Below, piece by piece: positions 23,701-36,643 of a stretch of DNA of 64,000 nucleotides; the stretch's first letter is position 1, and every line of letters begins with the position of its first letter. The notes below the pieces were generated by a model. It saw nothing but the letters and a program-made list of their open reading frames with translations. It was not told where the DNA came from and made no database searches. Position numbers and translations under genes: made by a program. Source of the DNA: Argentina anserina (Eukaryota > Streptophyta > Magnoliopsida > Rosales > Rosaceae). The stretch is taken from assembly GCF_933775445.1 (NCBI RefSeq), contig NC_065875.1:4539001-4603000 (forward strand), written 5' to 3'.

Positions 23701-26170
23701 GGATGTCAGATCATGGAAGAGATAATTTCAATAGAAGAATCAAATATTGAAATTGTAGAGAATATATTTTGTCAACTACAATATCTGGAGCTAAAAGGCC
23801 TTCCGAACCTCACTAAATTCTGCTCCAGAAGTTGCATTGAAATGCCAAAACCATCACATGAGAAATTGAAATTAGAGGACTGTACTAAAAGTAGTACAAC
23901 CAGCTGTGAAGAAATTCAAGAAATCGACTCAGGGAGAATCCTAGACAGTGTGATTCAACACTTTGTTTTTGACATTAAGGTGGAAATTCTGGTACTACAG
24001 GACTGTAACAGTTTAAAGAACTTAAGGTCATCCGCACTATCCTTCAAGAATCTGATTACTTTGTAAGTCACTCGTTGTAAGGGATTGAAATACTTGGTAT
24101 CTTTCTCCATGGCCAAAAGTCTGATGCATCTCACAAAATTTGAAGTTGCTGAGTGTGAAGAATTGATAGAAATAGTTGAAAGCTGTGGAAGTGATGATTC
24201 AACAAATGAGATTGAATTCAGGGTGCTGAGACATTTGGAGCTATCTGGTCTACCAAGTCTGAGAGGATTTTGCTCAGGGTCTCACAGTGTCAAATTCCAA
24301 TCCTTGGAAACTTTGTCGATGACTAGTTGTACTCAACTAGAGGGATTCATTTTTTACCCTACTGATGATTGTACTATAATTGGCAAGGATAGCAGAGACA
24401 CCAACTCAAATGAAAACACTGGAGTTGTGCAGCAATTCCTTTTCGACAACAAGGTGAAATAACTTTTCATTTTGTCGTATTATGAGAGTGATATTTAGGT
24501 CTTCCTCAATTTAGATTTAATATATATTTATCTTTTTCTTTTTATGGAATTTGAGTGTTAGTAGATTATTATTATTCTTCTGTTACACTTCACTTATTGA
24601 AAATAAAATTTAAAAATTACATTTGTCAAATTTTTTTTTAAATGATGATCTATGCCGTTCTATTTTGGATGAATAACATACAGTATATTGTTTTGCACAG
24701 GTTGAATTTCCAACGTTGAAGACGTTGTCTATCAAGGGTCTAACAAAGTTAAGCACAATTTGGCACGATCAACCATCAAGTCATCTGAGATCTTTTCATT
24801 GTGAAAATCTAGATCATGTGGAGATTGATTCTTGTGAGAATTTGATAAATATTTTTCCAATGTCGGTGGCAAGAAATCTACAGCAGTTAAAAACCCTCAG
24901 AGTGACGAGTTGTGGAGTGAAGGAAATTGTCGCAAGAGAGGAGGGGTTACAAATAATACCTAAGCTTGTGTTTTCAAAAGTGACATGTGAAGTTTCATAA
25001 GTTGCCCCAACTCATAAATTTCTACCCAGGGATGCATGTGTCTAACTGGCCATCGCTACTTCGTTTGACAGTCCTTGGATGTTTTAAGGTTAACAAATTA
25101 GCTGAGGAAATGTCAATCTGTCACGGATATGATGAGCAAGAACATCTGTGTAATTCTATCCCACGATCTCTCTTTCTCATTCACAAGGTAACCCACACCC
25201 ATAGGAACTTTTGACTCTGTATTTAACTTATAGTCAAACTTGTAAGATGTGAATCAAATTTTATAACTGCTTAGTATGGAAGTAATTTGATCTTGTCTAT
25301 TTTGTAGGATTCATTTCCCAACTTGGAAAGGTTGGTCTTCGAGGGCTCGGAGATTTGGGAAGGTCAGCTTCCGGTGCATCTCTTTAGCAAACTAAAGCAT
25401 CTTGACGCGGCTGCTCTACAGTCCAAGTCAGCTGTTTTCCTTGAAAGAAACAACACTTGATACTGGGACCTACCCCAGCAGCAGTGGCAACTCCCACATT
25501 TAAGTGATTTAACAGACTTGAGGCTTGTTCGAATGGGGAAGCTGATGCATCTGGGCCAAGAGGATGAGGGGGACAACTCACAATCAGCCCCAAATATTCC
25601 AAATCTGCAAATTCTATTAGTAAATGATTGTCCCAACTTAAGGAATCTGAGATCATCCGCAATATGCTTCAACAATCTAACCACTTTGGAAGTATGTGTT
25701 TGCGAGAGATTGGAATACTTGATAACTTACTCCATGGCCAACAGTTTAATGCAGCTCACAACGCTGGAAGTCAAGTGGTGCCCAAGACTGGTGGTTATAG
25801 TGGGAAGCATTAGTGAAGACGATGACTCGAGAAATGAAATTGCATTCAGGCGGTTGAAACATGTGAAACTCTCTGTTCTACCAAGACTGCAAAGCTTTTG
25901 CTCCGGATATTGTATTGCTAAATTCCCGTCGTTTGAAACTTCAACCATGAGCAACCGCCTCAAATTGAAGATTTTCGCAGCTCATGACCAAACGCTACAG
26001 GGGATAACCAACCGAGGGGAAGACACAGATGTCGAACTTTGGGGTAAACCTTCATTCATCTTTCAGGTTGAATGTTTTGTATTTTCTCATGGAATCTGTA
26101 TATGAGATGCTGATTTCCAACTATCTGTGTGCTATTACCAGAAGAATACCTGATTGCTGAGTGCTGAGGA
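20726..26170 (+). pseudogene. CC-NBS-LRR (RPS2/RPS5-like CNL) disease-resistance pseudogene
   Basis: Family: intracellular immune receptors. The start MELLVGIVTKIGEHTVAPVI and coiled-coil (residues 1-160) are intact, and the P-loop GIGGVGKTT is at residues 181-189. A frameshift near 21370 breaks RNBS-A. In another frame SPSIERIQKEIAEKLGLEL continues to NRIKE (about 21490) and then jumps directly to SEMGTQKEFHLEELNREESW (21510-21590): kinase-2 (LDDVW) and RNBS-B are missing, an internal deletion of roughly 60 codons. Another frameshift near 21590 leads into IVENPDIQPTAAQVAEKCGG, GLPL and an MHD-like VHD (about 22020). LRRs follow to 23009, intron 23010-23586, LRR exon 23587-24452 with a nonsense codon (taa at 24064 where copies have GAA), exon 24701-25186 with a frameshift near 24985, and exon 25308 to about 26045 with further breaks. 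Not able to make a receptor. Confidence 0.93.
23101..23155. repeat. 14-bp tandem repeat in NLR intron, about 4 copies
   Basis: agattaatttagta repeats at 23101, 23115, 23129 and 23143, with a further diverged copy after 23168. Confidence 0.85.
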
Positions 26171-27402
26171 TAAATTGGCGACAGGGACAGATTGAAATCT
26201 TAACCAGATTTCACTGTAAAAACCTTCATTCTTCGTGTACATTAAAATCTATGTACACATTAAAATTTCCTGTTTGATTCTACCTTCAAATTGGTTATTG
26301 TTCTCACATCATTTCCAATTACTCCACCTTCCAACATTTCCAATAATTATTGCTCCATCCTGCTCAATTGCTCATCTTTTCTGGTCTGACTTAAGTGGAA
26401 GATTGTTTCCATAAGTGTGTTCGTTCGTAGCCGGGTCTGATGTTTACCGCACCAACTGTTTGTGTGGGGATTTCGCCGCATTTCAGTCCTTACGCTTCTA
26501 TTGATTTACATGTGTATAATAACTTAATAAGTACTAGTTCTTTCTACTTAAAACTTTACCGGTAAACAAAAAATCAGAACATAACAGGAAAAATAAACCG
26601 AGTCTTTCATATTGGAGCTCTCTTGTTGTGCAAACCTTAGCTAAATTCAATATATTCGTACGGGGGCTTTGTTTGGATCTAGTTATCTTTTGCTACTTTT
26701 GTGGATCAAATAATTTTAGCGATTCACTTCTATGTTATCCTCTTGTGTATGTCAATTGTGACCTAATCGTCTACAACTTTGTGTGTGTTTGAGTATACTT
26801 GTTTTCTATTGCTCATCAAAGTATCAAACGCCAAGATACTGGCTAGAAGAGGATGCAGAATCACTAAATAAGTACACACAAAGGTACATGAGATAGGAAA
26901 GAATAGAACTTGAGTAGTGCGTACGTAGAGTAGGTACATGTTGACAAAAAACCATATGAGCTTTAAAATTTCAATTCATGAATTCAAATCTGTCATGTGA
27001 AAACAGCCATGAGCGTTTGGTTTAAGTTGATAGGGGCTGTAGAGGAGCACTGGAGACATGAATCTAAACTCAATTTGCACCGATTATAATTTGCATAACC
27101 AACTATTAGTTACGATAAATTTAGCAGACCGATTCGATACATAGATAGAGTTGCTCGTTCGGATCTCTATTCAAATGATCAAGTCCTTTCTATCAAGTAG
27201 CTATTTGAAGAAGACATGATGCCACTGTCAACTTTGTCCACTCATATTTATCCCGAGTTCGAAAATCCCAATCAAGAAACTTCTGCACTCTGATTGGTTA
27301 ACCTGCCATTTTCTTGCCTATTTTGGCCTACATATACAGAAATCATGAGAGACGACATATATATATATATATAGGAATAATAGGATCCTAAATAGCGAGC
27401 GT
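25600..27402 (+). repeat. segmental copy of the NLR 3' region (copy B)
   Basis: Counterpart of 11930-13640. It contains the in-place terminal LRR exon of the NLR remnant and about 1.3 kb of 3' flank, ending near cctaaatagcgagc. Copy B is attached to the rest of the NLR; copy A is an orphan. Confidence 0.8.
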
Positions 27403-27860
27403 TTACTATTATATATGTATGTATATATATATATGATATAAAGAAACGGGTATAGTAATATAGTCATAGATTTTAATTAGAACATATATATGTATAATAG
27501 ACTTTAATTAGAACAAATATGTGTATAATATATATAATATATAACGTATTTCATACTTCAGTTTGGATATAAATAAATATATATATAATATAGAGAAACA
27601 ACTATAGTATTAGATTTTAATAAGGACATATATATGTATAATATAATATATTTATTATTTGGCAGGTTTTACGGGCGGGCCTTATGGGTCGGGCGGGGTT
27701 TTAAATCTCTAAACTAAGACCAATTTTCTATTTACTGTGGCGGGCCGAAATGGATAAAGGCTCATCGGACTTACGTGCCTCTATTAGATCCGCGGGCTAA
27801 ATGATGAGGCTTTCAAAATCTAAGTTTTCTCTCCCAATGGCGCAAACTCAGATTCACACA
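27356..27860. repeat. (TA)-rich tract followed by a GC-rich repeat block
   Basis: 27356-27373 is a pure (AT)n run. 27410-27660 has repeated tatatatgtataat-type words. 27660-27800 switches to gggcgggcc / cgggcggggttt words, similar in character to 49680-49860 (gggccggacc, ggcccggcgg), suggesting a shared repeat family. No ends or duplications defined. Confidence 0.45.
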
Positions 27861-28125
27861 CTGCATTGAAACCCATTAACCTTTTAGTTTCTCATTGGCT
27901 CTCTCACTCTCACCCTCTCAATTTCTGTAATTTTAGGTGGAAAGCTTTGTGAGATCCAAAAATTGGCAGCGCCGGAAGGCGGTCGTTCTTCTCAGTCACC
28001 GCCTCCTCGTCTGACTCCTTAATCGCCGTTCACGATGGCGTCATGACGATTTCTTTGAGCCTCAACCTTCCTCACCTCCGTTTTTGTCGACCACTCCATC
28101 AAGCTCCCTCTTCACCGCGACCTAA

Positions 28126-28500
28126 AAATGGCTACTGTTTTTGGTTCATTCTCTCTCTCAGCTCCCTTCTTCCCTCACACATCTTTCATACCCTTTAATT
28201 TTGTTACTTCCTTTTGTGTGATTTTGTATGTATTTTCTTGGTATGAAGCTTTAAAATTGTATCATTCACTTGTTTAGATTATCAATTTGGGGGCGTTTTG
28301 TCTGTATCGGCTGAATCCATGTTAAAATCTAGAGAAGATCATCGTAAGCAAATTAGATTGAAAGAAGACTGGAAGCCCGAGCTTGCACCAACTGAGTTTG
28401 ATGAGGATGGAAAGGAGATCAATCCTCATATTCATATGTCTTTTGCACCTTGGTATCTCATTTTCCGGAATTATTTCTTTTACCTTAAAAAAATCCAAAC
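28126..28500 (+). pseudogene. SLU7 (pre-mRNA splicing factor) 5' fragment
   Basis: ATGGCTACTG at 28126 matches the usual MAT- start. After an apparent intron ending near 28278, the frame at 28298-28470 reads SVSAESMLKSREDHRKQI, then APTEFDEDGKEINPHIHMSF and APWYL. This is the N-terminus of SLU7 (KSREDHRKQ, DEDGKEINPHIP, MSSAPWYL), the step-2 spliceosome factor. The CCHC zinc knuckle and all later exons are missing, and stops follow at 28505. C/T-rich leader-like sequence precedes it (27960-28125), so genomic rather than processed DNA was copied. Substitutions in otherwise invariant positions indicate a pseudogene. Confidence 0.75.
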
Positions 28501-28509
28501 AGATTAAGA

Positions 28510-29921
28510 TAAGTTTCTAATCTTATCTCATGTACAAACTTGTTTTTTGATGATGATCTCATGTACAATCTCATTCTCATGTACAAACTTTAACGAATAC
28601 AATTACTTCAGCATACAATTACAATATAGCTTTGTATTCTTCGCTTTTGGGCTATTTAATGAAGCTTTATTCTAACCAAAGAAAGCATATGCAGTACACC
28701 ATATATATATGTGATGTCTTGACCATAAAGTTTCCTAACATAAGAGAAGAAATATATAAGCAAGATCCTAGTCAAGTAGTGAGGAGAGTTTTCCTTAGCT
28801 TGGTGGAAATTCAAGTGAGGAGAAATCTCCATGGAAAATGATCTAGTTAAGAGGTCGGGCTTTTTTAGAATGTGTCATTCAAGCAATAAAATGGGTCTTT
28901 AAGCGAGAATCAAGTAAGGAGAAATCTCCTCGACGATGATTCAAGGAAGAGACATTTATGTTCATGAAAGTTTTCGGAAGAGAAATCGTCCCAGCAAAAA
29001 TCTCACTCATTTGATATCCGAGAAACCTTAAACGCAACCATTACAATTAATTGATGTAAAATGTGTTTTTGCGGTGTTACTAGGTCCAAAATCAATCGAG
29101 GAAATGATCCAAGAACGACTTTGTTGTTATGAATTTGCAGTAACAACTTTGATTTACTTGACTGTAACAGCGACGATTCGCTTGACTGTAACAGCAGCAA
29201 ATCGAATTCACAATCATGAAACTTACAGAAGGCGTGGTATGTGAGCTAGATGCTTGTGATTTCAGTAGAGATAGGATCACATGATTTATGTGATAATTAA
29301 GGTGTGGTGGGTATGGGTTTGGATAAGAGAGATATAGCTTGCTCTCTTGCTTGAAGCTTCTAGGTTTTTCTGGGTTGGGATCAATTGGATTGAAACAACT
29401 CCCTCTCTCTTTATAGTAGAGTCGATGAGGGAAGGGGAACCTCAAGAACTGCTGGTTCTTAGGATTCTTCTTCATCTTGTTAGAGATTGTATAGGAGCGG
29501 TGGTGATAAAGGAAATAGGCCGGCGTTACTCAGGCTTGGTTGTTAGAACCCACTAAATCACACTCTAAGGGATTGCAAATGTAAGAAATCGAAGAGATCT
29601 TTGGAAGATTTGTGCGTGATTTTCTCTCCTTGACTTTCTGGAGCTGCCGGAACTAGTTGAGCACCAATCCCAGCAGCAAAAGAGGTAGAACGTGTTTGTT
29701 AAAATGGGATGAAGCAACTGAAATGTATATGGGTTATGTGATGGGTTTTGGGCTAGAAATAAGCATTGGCTTTATTGGGATGAAGATTCATTTCTCTACT
29801 AGCCCAATGTTAAATTTAAAGTCACATAATACATGAATTTTGGCTCTCAAGCCCAAAATTTATTTATGTGCTTTATTTCGACAATGGGCTTTGTAAGATC
29901 TGTTACTTCACAGATAAATCA
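28510..29921. other. no recognised gene
   Basis: Contains repeated ctcatgtacaa words (28530-28590). A 69-codon open frame at 28632-28841 (KQDPSQVVRRVFLSLVEIQV) is not assigned. The sequence just left of 29922 probably continues the LINE remnant seen at 35786-35917, because both flank the same Copia insertion. Confidence 0.35.
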
Positions 29922-29926
29922 TTAAA

Positions 29927-30138
29927 TGTGGTAGAGAAAATAGAATGAACCTACTCATCTCATTGATAATCCTCTTTATATATGCGTCAAGATTACAATA
30001 GAAATAAATGGTAATTACAATGGCAATTAAGGCTACATAATGGTGATTGATCCGTTATATCCGTTGACCATAAACGTCATTAACTTATTCCTTTATTTGC
30101 TTTAACGAAGACACACTAACGTTGTTTTTTATTCAACA
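29927..30138 (-). repeat. Copia 1 3' LTR
   Basis: 212 bp, tgtggtagagaaa...ttattcaaca; direct repeat of 35569-35780. Confidence 0.92.
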
Positions 30139-33100
30139 CTCCCCCTTGTGCCGAGTTTAAAGATATAATGGTGCATAAGATGTTGCCTCATAAAAAAGAT
30201 TGCCAAGTAACAAAATCCAATGGGAGAAAATAAAACCTTGGTCGAAGGAGAAAAGAGCACAACACACCTATTACATTTAAGATTAACATATATGTGATAG
30301 ACTCCCCCTGATCTCTACACCTCCCCCTGATTTTTACATTAATCATGAGAGTTTTGATAACTTTTGCATATTTAATGATGCATCTTATTTGGTACGTATT
30401 TTTTTACGCCAAATGTGTAACGACATTATTCATTCTAATATTGTCGTTTTCTCTTTTCTTTATATGGACTATAAACCTAAACCTTTAGGTATTGTTGTTG
30501 CGTGGGCGCTAAGCTATACATCGATGAGAGGTCGAGTCAAGTATATTGTATTAAGTGCAATAAGTGCAATAATGCGTCTTTCATTTAGACGAAAACGGAT
30601 CTATCTTTAAAGACTTCGACTGATCATGGGAGCTATGGAAGCCTCACTTTTAACATTTAGAGTGCTTAAAAGCCGATTGATGGTTAATCATCAATATTAC
30701 AGTCCTCAAGATCCATTTTGAGATTGTGTCTTCCCAATGATCTTTTTCATTCTCGACTTAGGATTTGTAATGGCAACATCTTTTTAGTTCATCAAAAGAC
30801 TCTGCAAATCCATATTGAATACGCAATGACATAACACATCTGATCCCTATTCATAATCAAGTATTTTACTTCGTGAACGTTTCAATTCCTTTTGTAACGC
30901 TACGTGATCTAGAACCATTTCTTGGTGGATAAAGTCTGTTCTATGACTTTCATGTATATCTATTAATTTCGATCCCCATAGAGATACCTTATTTCACCAT
31001 TCATAAGCTGCATTTGTAAGTTTTTCGGAAACTACCAAACTGATAAGGTAGTGGAGTGCAATGACTTCCATTACGAGAATATCTCTTTATGGTCCATTAC
31101 AAAAGAATATTTCCTCATAGTCGATTCCAGTGCGTTTGTGAGAGACCTTGCGCCATAAGGTGAGTCTATATTCTTAATTCGCATACGCATCCTAACAAAG
31201 ATATATGATAGGGTTTACACTTGCGCTGTCGGCTTCACCTGCCCAAATACCTATCTCTTTGTTAGTGAACTTTAGTTCATGTTGGATCGCTTCTTTCCAT
31301 TGGGCCAAAATTACTACGTTGTTATTTATCAACGAAGTATGGTTCGATATGAAGACTCAATATCCTATATCCTCATGTGGTTTGTATTTGGTAGAGATCT
31401 CTATATATTCAAGGATTTGTTCTAGCATCTGAGGCGTCCCCCAGTGATAACCAAAATCCAGGAATTCTCATGAGGCGGATTTGAGATTATGGATCAAAGG
31501 ATCCAATTGTGCCAAACTCGTTTTCTTCCTTTAATCGAGTATATATCGAACATAAGGTGGTATCCCCCTCTTCCTTGGAGAGCCATGGCTTATGACACCA
31601 TTTATGCTACTTTATGGTGCCAACATGCCACCTCTATGGTGGCAACACAATGCCCAATTCCTTTTGGATGGCATCATGTCCTCTTCTTAGGACATTGAAC
31701 CTTGCAAGCATATTTGCAGCTAATATCTATGATCTCATCACTTTGTGTAATAGTGGGGATCAATATGAGACACAATGGGGACAAACCACGACAATTCATG
31801 TCGTTCCACTTGAACATTCTTTATTCTTATCTTATCTCCCCCTAACGACAGGAAGACTGTCTCATCAAAGTAATACATATCTAGCGAAAAAAGAGATCGC
31901 TTGTCAAAGTTGCAATATAGCGGACTATTTGGATGATCGTCTCCAGTAAGAACATTTATTCACATTAGTTGGCTTCACCATTATGCGATGTGGCGTCGCA
32001 ATTTGGCACGTAGGTTAATCTAGTTGAGCTCAAGGATTGTAGATCCGTGTCAATCCTGGCGAGCTCAAGTATTTCGATCCTTTGATGATATCGATTGTAA
32101 TTCTTTTTACAATGATTAAGGTGATAGCCAAAAACTAGTGAGTAATAAGTTGTTTATGCAAAAATTACATTACCCTAAACGGAAAGATTAGTGCGTATTA
32201 CCATTTACCAATATCAAGACTAGTACTTTAGTCATTTTCCTTGAGACCAAGTGGGTTTGTAACTAGCATAAGTAACATTAGATTTAGTAGTGAATGATAT
32301 GATGACACGTGACCAACGTGTCGACACATCAACCAACACCATAAATTATTTAAAGTGTCCGCAAGTTGGTTGAATTAATCCACATAATTTTTTTTGATTC
32401 AATCCTTGAACATAGTGACAATACATGTCCTTTGCATAAGATGATCTCAATCCAAATTTCTTTAAGAGTTCGATAAGCTTTGAATGATTAGCTTTATATA
32501 TCTAATCACAATGGATATAAGAAGCATAATATGGTGTTAGTGCATATACTTGTGCATCAAACATTTCACGGTTCCGTCTTAGGGGAGCGACGAAATATAG
32601 GAAAGAAATCACATCTTCAATTCCTCCATAAAATTATATTGTAAGGATTTTCACAGTTCTTTGTTTTTGTTGTTCTTACTTCTATTTTTCTAAAATGTTA
32701 GTGTCCTGGTGTAACTCCTATATAATATATAGACACACATATCACGACCTGGGTATCCCAGTAAATCGTTTCAAAGCCCAAATATGTTAAAATCCCGAAT
32801 GTCAATTTCTTTTGACGTTGTTGGATAAGTAATTTCCTATATATTTGATAAATGGACTTATGAACTTCTCTAATACTCGGTTACATTCGCAGTCATTAAA
32901 GATAGTGCAAAGGAAGTAAACTGTAATATCACTTATTCATTTCACATGAAAAAGTCATTGATATAAAAACATTTAGGACGTATGAGGGTTCGATTGTCTC
33001 TTGTTGACCCTTGTTACATAAAGTGTCAATGAAGTATATAGGTATGACATGAAATGAAATATAAACTCAATTTATTTAGAGTAATTAGATAGAATCGTAA

Positions 33101-35568
33101 AACGATATATTCATCTCATAATGCATGTACATTTTGAATTCCGAATATTTATATATTTAGCGATCATTATCAATTTCTTTGCATTCAGTTATTCATGTCA
33201 TATTAATGTTTTGTGAAGTTGATTTACTTTATGCGGTACTTCGCAAAGTCAAATATTAAAAATCAAACCATAAAATCGAACCGCGTATATCTCGATTAAT
33301 ATTCGAATATTCTCAATTCATTGAGAAAAATTCATAACTTTGGTTGTATGTCAACGATTGCATCAAGGCCTTTTCCAATCCAAAGGTACTTCAATACCGA
33401 AATTTTAGGCATATATAATAGCCATTACAATTATAACTTGGAAAATTAGTGACAGACTGTAATCGAAGTCTGAAACATTTTGAATTGACATAGATTTGTG
33501 TCGCTCTTAAATTGAAGAGCTTTCTCCTCGTAGTTTGATATTAAATATATTTTTTCAAATTGTCGTACTCTCATTACTCTACACTCTTTTTGTAAGAGGG
33601 CATTCAATTGCTCATATTATATCCCCTATGCATTTTTTAAACGGTACATTGTTATCAATTGCCATGGATCGGTTTGTATGAACCTACATGTTCATAATAT
33701 TTGCCATTTGCTTTAGGGTTATTTCTTCATTATTATCCATAGTTCGTTTTGAGAAGTTTTTCTCTCTCTTTTGAAAGACATTTCTTTGTCTTGAGAGACA
33801 TTTCTTTGTCATTCAAGATTTTAAATATGCTTCCAAGTTACGTATAGGAAAACATGTTTGCATAATTCGATCATTGTTGAGCCTTGGTTGGCTTGTAGGG
33901 GAAGTTGGTACTCAAATTCATTAGAATCCAATATATGTCGTGATGGTTTAACCAACTGTAGATAGAGTATGAGACTTGTTAGTTTCGCGATCTAAAACTC
34001 TAAATAGACCTACACGAAAATTAAACATACCAAGATATATTATGGCCACTTTGGAGCTTTATAAAGTTGCTTTACCACAGTAAAGATATATAATTTAATT
34101 AATTTCCAAGAAATACAAATCAGATTGCAAGACCAAGAATTGAAATTGTCGTATTTTTCGATGCTTCATTAAAATATTTTATCATAAGAATATGTTTGTC
34201 CTCTCTTTGTTTTTGAATTATAAAATTATCATGAAATTTCGTTATCATGACAATGCTCATATCATATGCTAAATAACATAATTATAAAAATTATATAAAC
34301 ATAACATATGCAATAAATAGAGCATATCATTTAACATGGTTAAGTAATTTACAAAACTTAGGCAATTATCGTATTCATGATACATGCCAATGACCATGTA
34401 TAAATATATAATGCTTAAAAATTTAAATCATAGCATCACGATTTAATGACATGCTAAGTAATTAAATTTTGATTAAAAAAACATAGCATATAACATGAAT
34501 AATAGTTAGAGAGTACTTTGCTCATATAACATATATAATTTCATTTATATGAATGAAATGCAATAAAACCGACAATACTAATTTAGATCTTACTTGTCAG
34601 TTTGCCAAATAAACTGCATATTTAAGCGATTATTGATCTCATGATTCCATGTTGCTCGTCACATGGTTATAAATAAATCACATGCAAAAAACAACAACAC
34701 TTATATGATTAGTCACTTTAATCATATGTAATGAAATTGCATTTGATTTAATTTACCTTTTTCAATAAAAGTAATAAATAATATATAAAAAGTAAAGTGG
34801 ATTGCACATTTATCATTTACACAGTAGTTATTAGATTGAGATCAGTAACAGTGACCAGTAAATATGATTCACTCAAAGGTAAAAGTAATAAAATAATTAC
34901 TTTTAACTGTTTTACAATAAGAGGTAATTAATTTTTTTAATAACCAGAGGTAAAAACCTTTTTTTTTCATGGGTCGGGTCGAGGTCTGCAACCGCAGATC
35001 TAAGTCAAACGTTGTCAGATTTGTAAATTTGCCAAATAACTGCCTGTAATTGTGGTTGTTTTTCACGCATCGTATTTCTCGCATCAATCGTCGTAGTGCA
35101 AGTGATACGTTACATACAAAACAATTAGAATTATATGATTAGGTCACATTTAATCATATAACGAATACTAATTTACTAATTCACCACATAAAGTAGTAAA
35201 TAGTTAAATAATAAATTAAATGATTAGGTCTCATTTAATCATAATTTCCATGTAAATTAAGTGAATAGAAAATATGATTCATGTAATAATTTAAATTACC
35301 TTGTCAATTATACCAGAAAGAGGTAAACATATTTCTTTATGTTCTTGGGTCAAATTCGAGGTGACAATGGGGGAGAGCGGCAGTGGAAGGGTGCCGACGG
35401 TGAGAACAAAAAAGAATGTGGGTGCCCTGATAAGAAATATGTGTGCTTTTTGCCTTCTTCGTCTTCTTCTACAAAAATTCTTTTCGGCAGAAGCTATGGT
35501 TTCGATCTAGGTTTTTGTGTTATTTTCTTTGGCTAAAACTCAAATCCAAAGCGAACGTGTTAATAACG

Positions 35569-35780
35569 TGTTGTAGAGAAAATAGAATGAATCTACTCAT
35601 CTCATTGATAATCCCCTTTATATAGGGGTCAAGATTACAATAGAAATAAATGGTAATTACAATGACAATTAAGGCTACATAATGGTGATTGATCCGTTAC
35701 ATCCGTTGACCATAAACGTCATTAACTTATTTCTTTATTTACTTTAACAAAGACACACTAATGTTGTTTTTCCTTCAACA
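35569..35780 (-). repeat. Copia 1 5' LTR
   Basis: 212 bp, tgttgtagagaaa...ccttcaaca; direct repeat of 29927-30138. Confidence 0.92.
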
Positions 35781-35785
35781 TTAAA

Positions 35786-35917
35786 CACCTTTAAGTAGCC
35801 ATTATCCCAACACAAATTTGCTGGAATATCACTAGCATTCCAAATTGAATTAGCAAACTTACAATAACGAGATAAATAATCAACAGTTTATTATCCTCGT
35901 TACATAAATAGCATGAA
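35786..35917 (-). pseudogene. LINE zf-RVT remnant, middle piece between two Copia insertions
   Basis: The minus strand reads CYLCNEDNK and then, after a frameshift, VDYLSRYCKFANSIWNA and SDIPANLCWDNGYLKVF: the zinc-binding C-x2-C and following segment of the LINE zf-RVT domain. It continues the frame from 40179-40530 once Copia 3 and one ttatc are removed. Confidence 0.72.
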
Positions 35918-35922
35918 TTATC

Positions 35923-36114
35923 AGTTGAAAGGGATTCAGGGGAATTCAATGATTCTATTCATCCCAATTCGGGGTTTATATACAAGTACAAGACGTCTGT
36001 AAGACGTGTTCTAATAGAAATATATTAGCTAGTTCTAATAGGAATATACCAGCTAATACCTATCACATATACAAGTCCCAATCCTATATACAAGCGGACT
36101 ACTATAATTCAACA
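35923..36114 (-). repeat. Copia 3 3' LTR
   Basis: 192 bp direct repeat of 39982-40173 with about three substitutions (agaaat/aggaat, atccta/atctta, attcaaca/atttaaca). Confidence 0.95.
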
Positions 36115-36121
36115 CTCCCCC

Positions 36122-36643
36122 TCAAGTTGGAGCATAGATATCAATCATGCCCAACTTGCCAATCGAGTCTTCGTACGCCTTGTGTGATACACCCTTGGTA
36201 AGCACATCCGCTAGTTGCTCCTCAGAAGATACAAAAGGAAACTTGATAATCTTCCTATCTAAATTTTCCTTGATAAAAAAATGATCAACCTCCACATGTT
36301 TGGTTCTATCATGCTGAACTGGATTATGAGCAATCTCAATTGCTGCAATATTGTCACAATGCAGGTTCATTGGTTTCCCAAGCTTGAAACCCAAATCCTT
36401 CAAAATATTCCGAATCCATAGTAGTTCACACACCCCATGAGCCATACCACGATACTCTGCTTCAGCATTAGAGCGTGCAACCACCTTCTGCTTTTTACTG
36501 CGCCAGGTGATAAGACTACCACCAATAAAAGTAAAATATCCAGAAGTAGACCTGCGATCAGTCTTATCACCAGCCCAATCTGCATCTGTGTATCCTGTAA
36601 CTTCAAATTCACCATCTCTCGTGAATAGCAAACCTCTCGATAG
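36122..36643 (-). pseudogene. Copia 3 RNase H domain, out of frame with the rest of pol
   Basis: Open from GLLFTRDGEFEVTGYTDADW through RRSTSGYFTFIGGSLITWRS, NAEAEYRGMAHGVCELLWIR and HVEVDHFFIKENLD to a stop at 36122. This is the complete Ty1/Copia RNase H (DADWAG, SNAEAEY, DNIAAIEIAHNP motifs) ending in LADVLTKGV. It lost its connection to RT: the deletion junction near 36640 shifts the frame. Confidence 0.9.

Larger units (their letters stand above)
29927..35780 (-). mobile_element. Copia LTR retrotransposon 1, complete structure, decayed coding
   Basis: LTRs of 212 bp at 29927-30138 (3' LTR) and 35569-35780 (5' LTR) begin TG and end CA, with about 13 differences (around 6%). The perfect 5-bp target duplication ttaaa is at 29922-29926 and 35781-35785. 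A minus-strand polypurine tract (aagggggag) abuts the 3' LTR at 30139-30147. Beside the 5' LTR the minus strand reads CGTTATTAACACG, close to the GTTATCAGCACG primer region of element 2. Decayed reverse transcriptase is readable near 31080-31200 (SHKRTGIDYEE in mixed frames). The rest is full of stops. Total 5854 bp; non-autonomous by decay. Confidence 0.9.

Noticed and set aside
36400..36640. C-terminal 80 residues of the long Copia frame
   Set aside because: This is the RNase H segment read in the wrong frame after the RT deletion; not a real domain.
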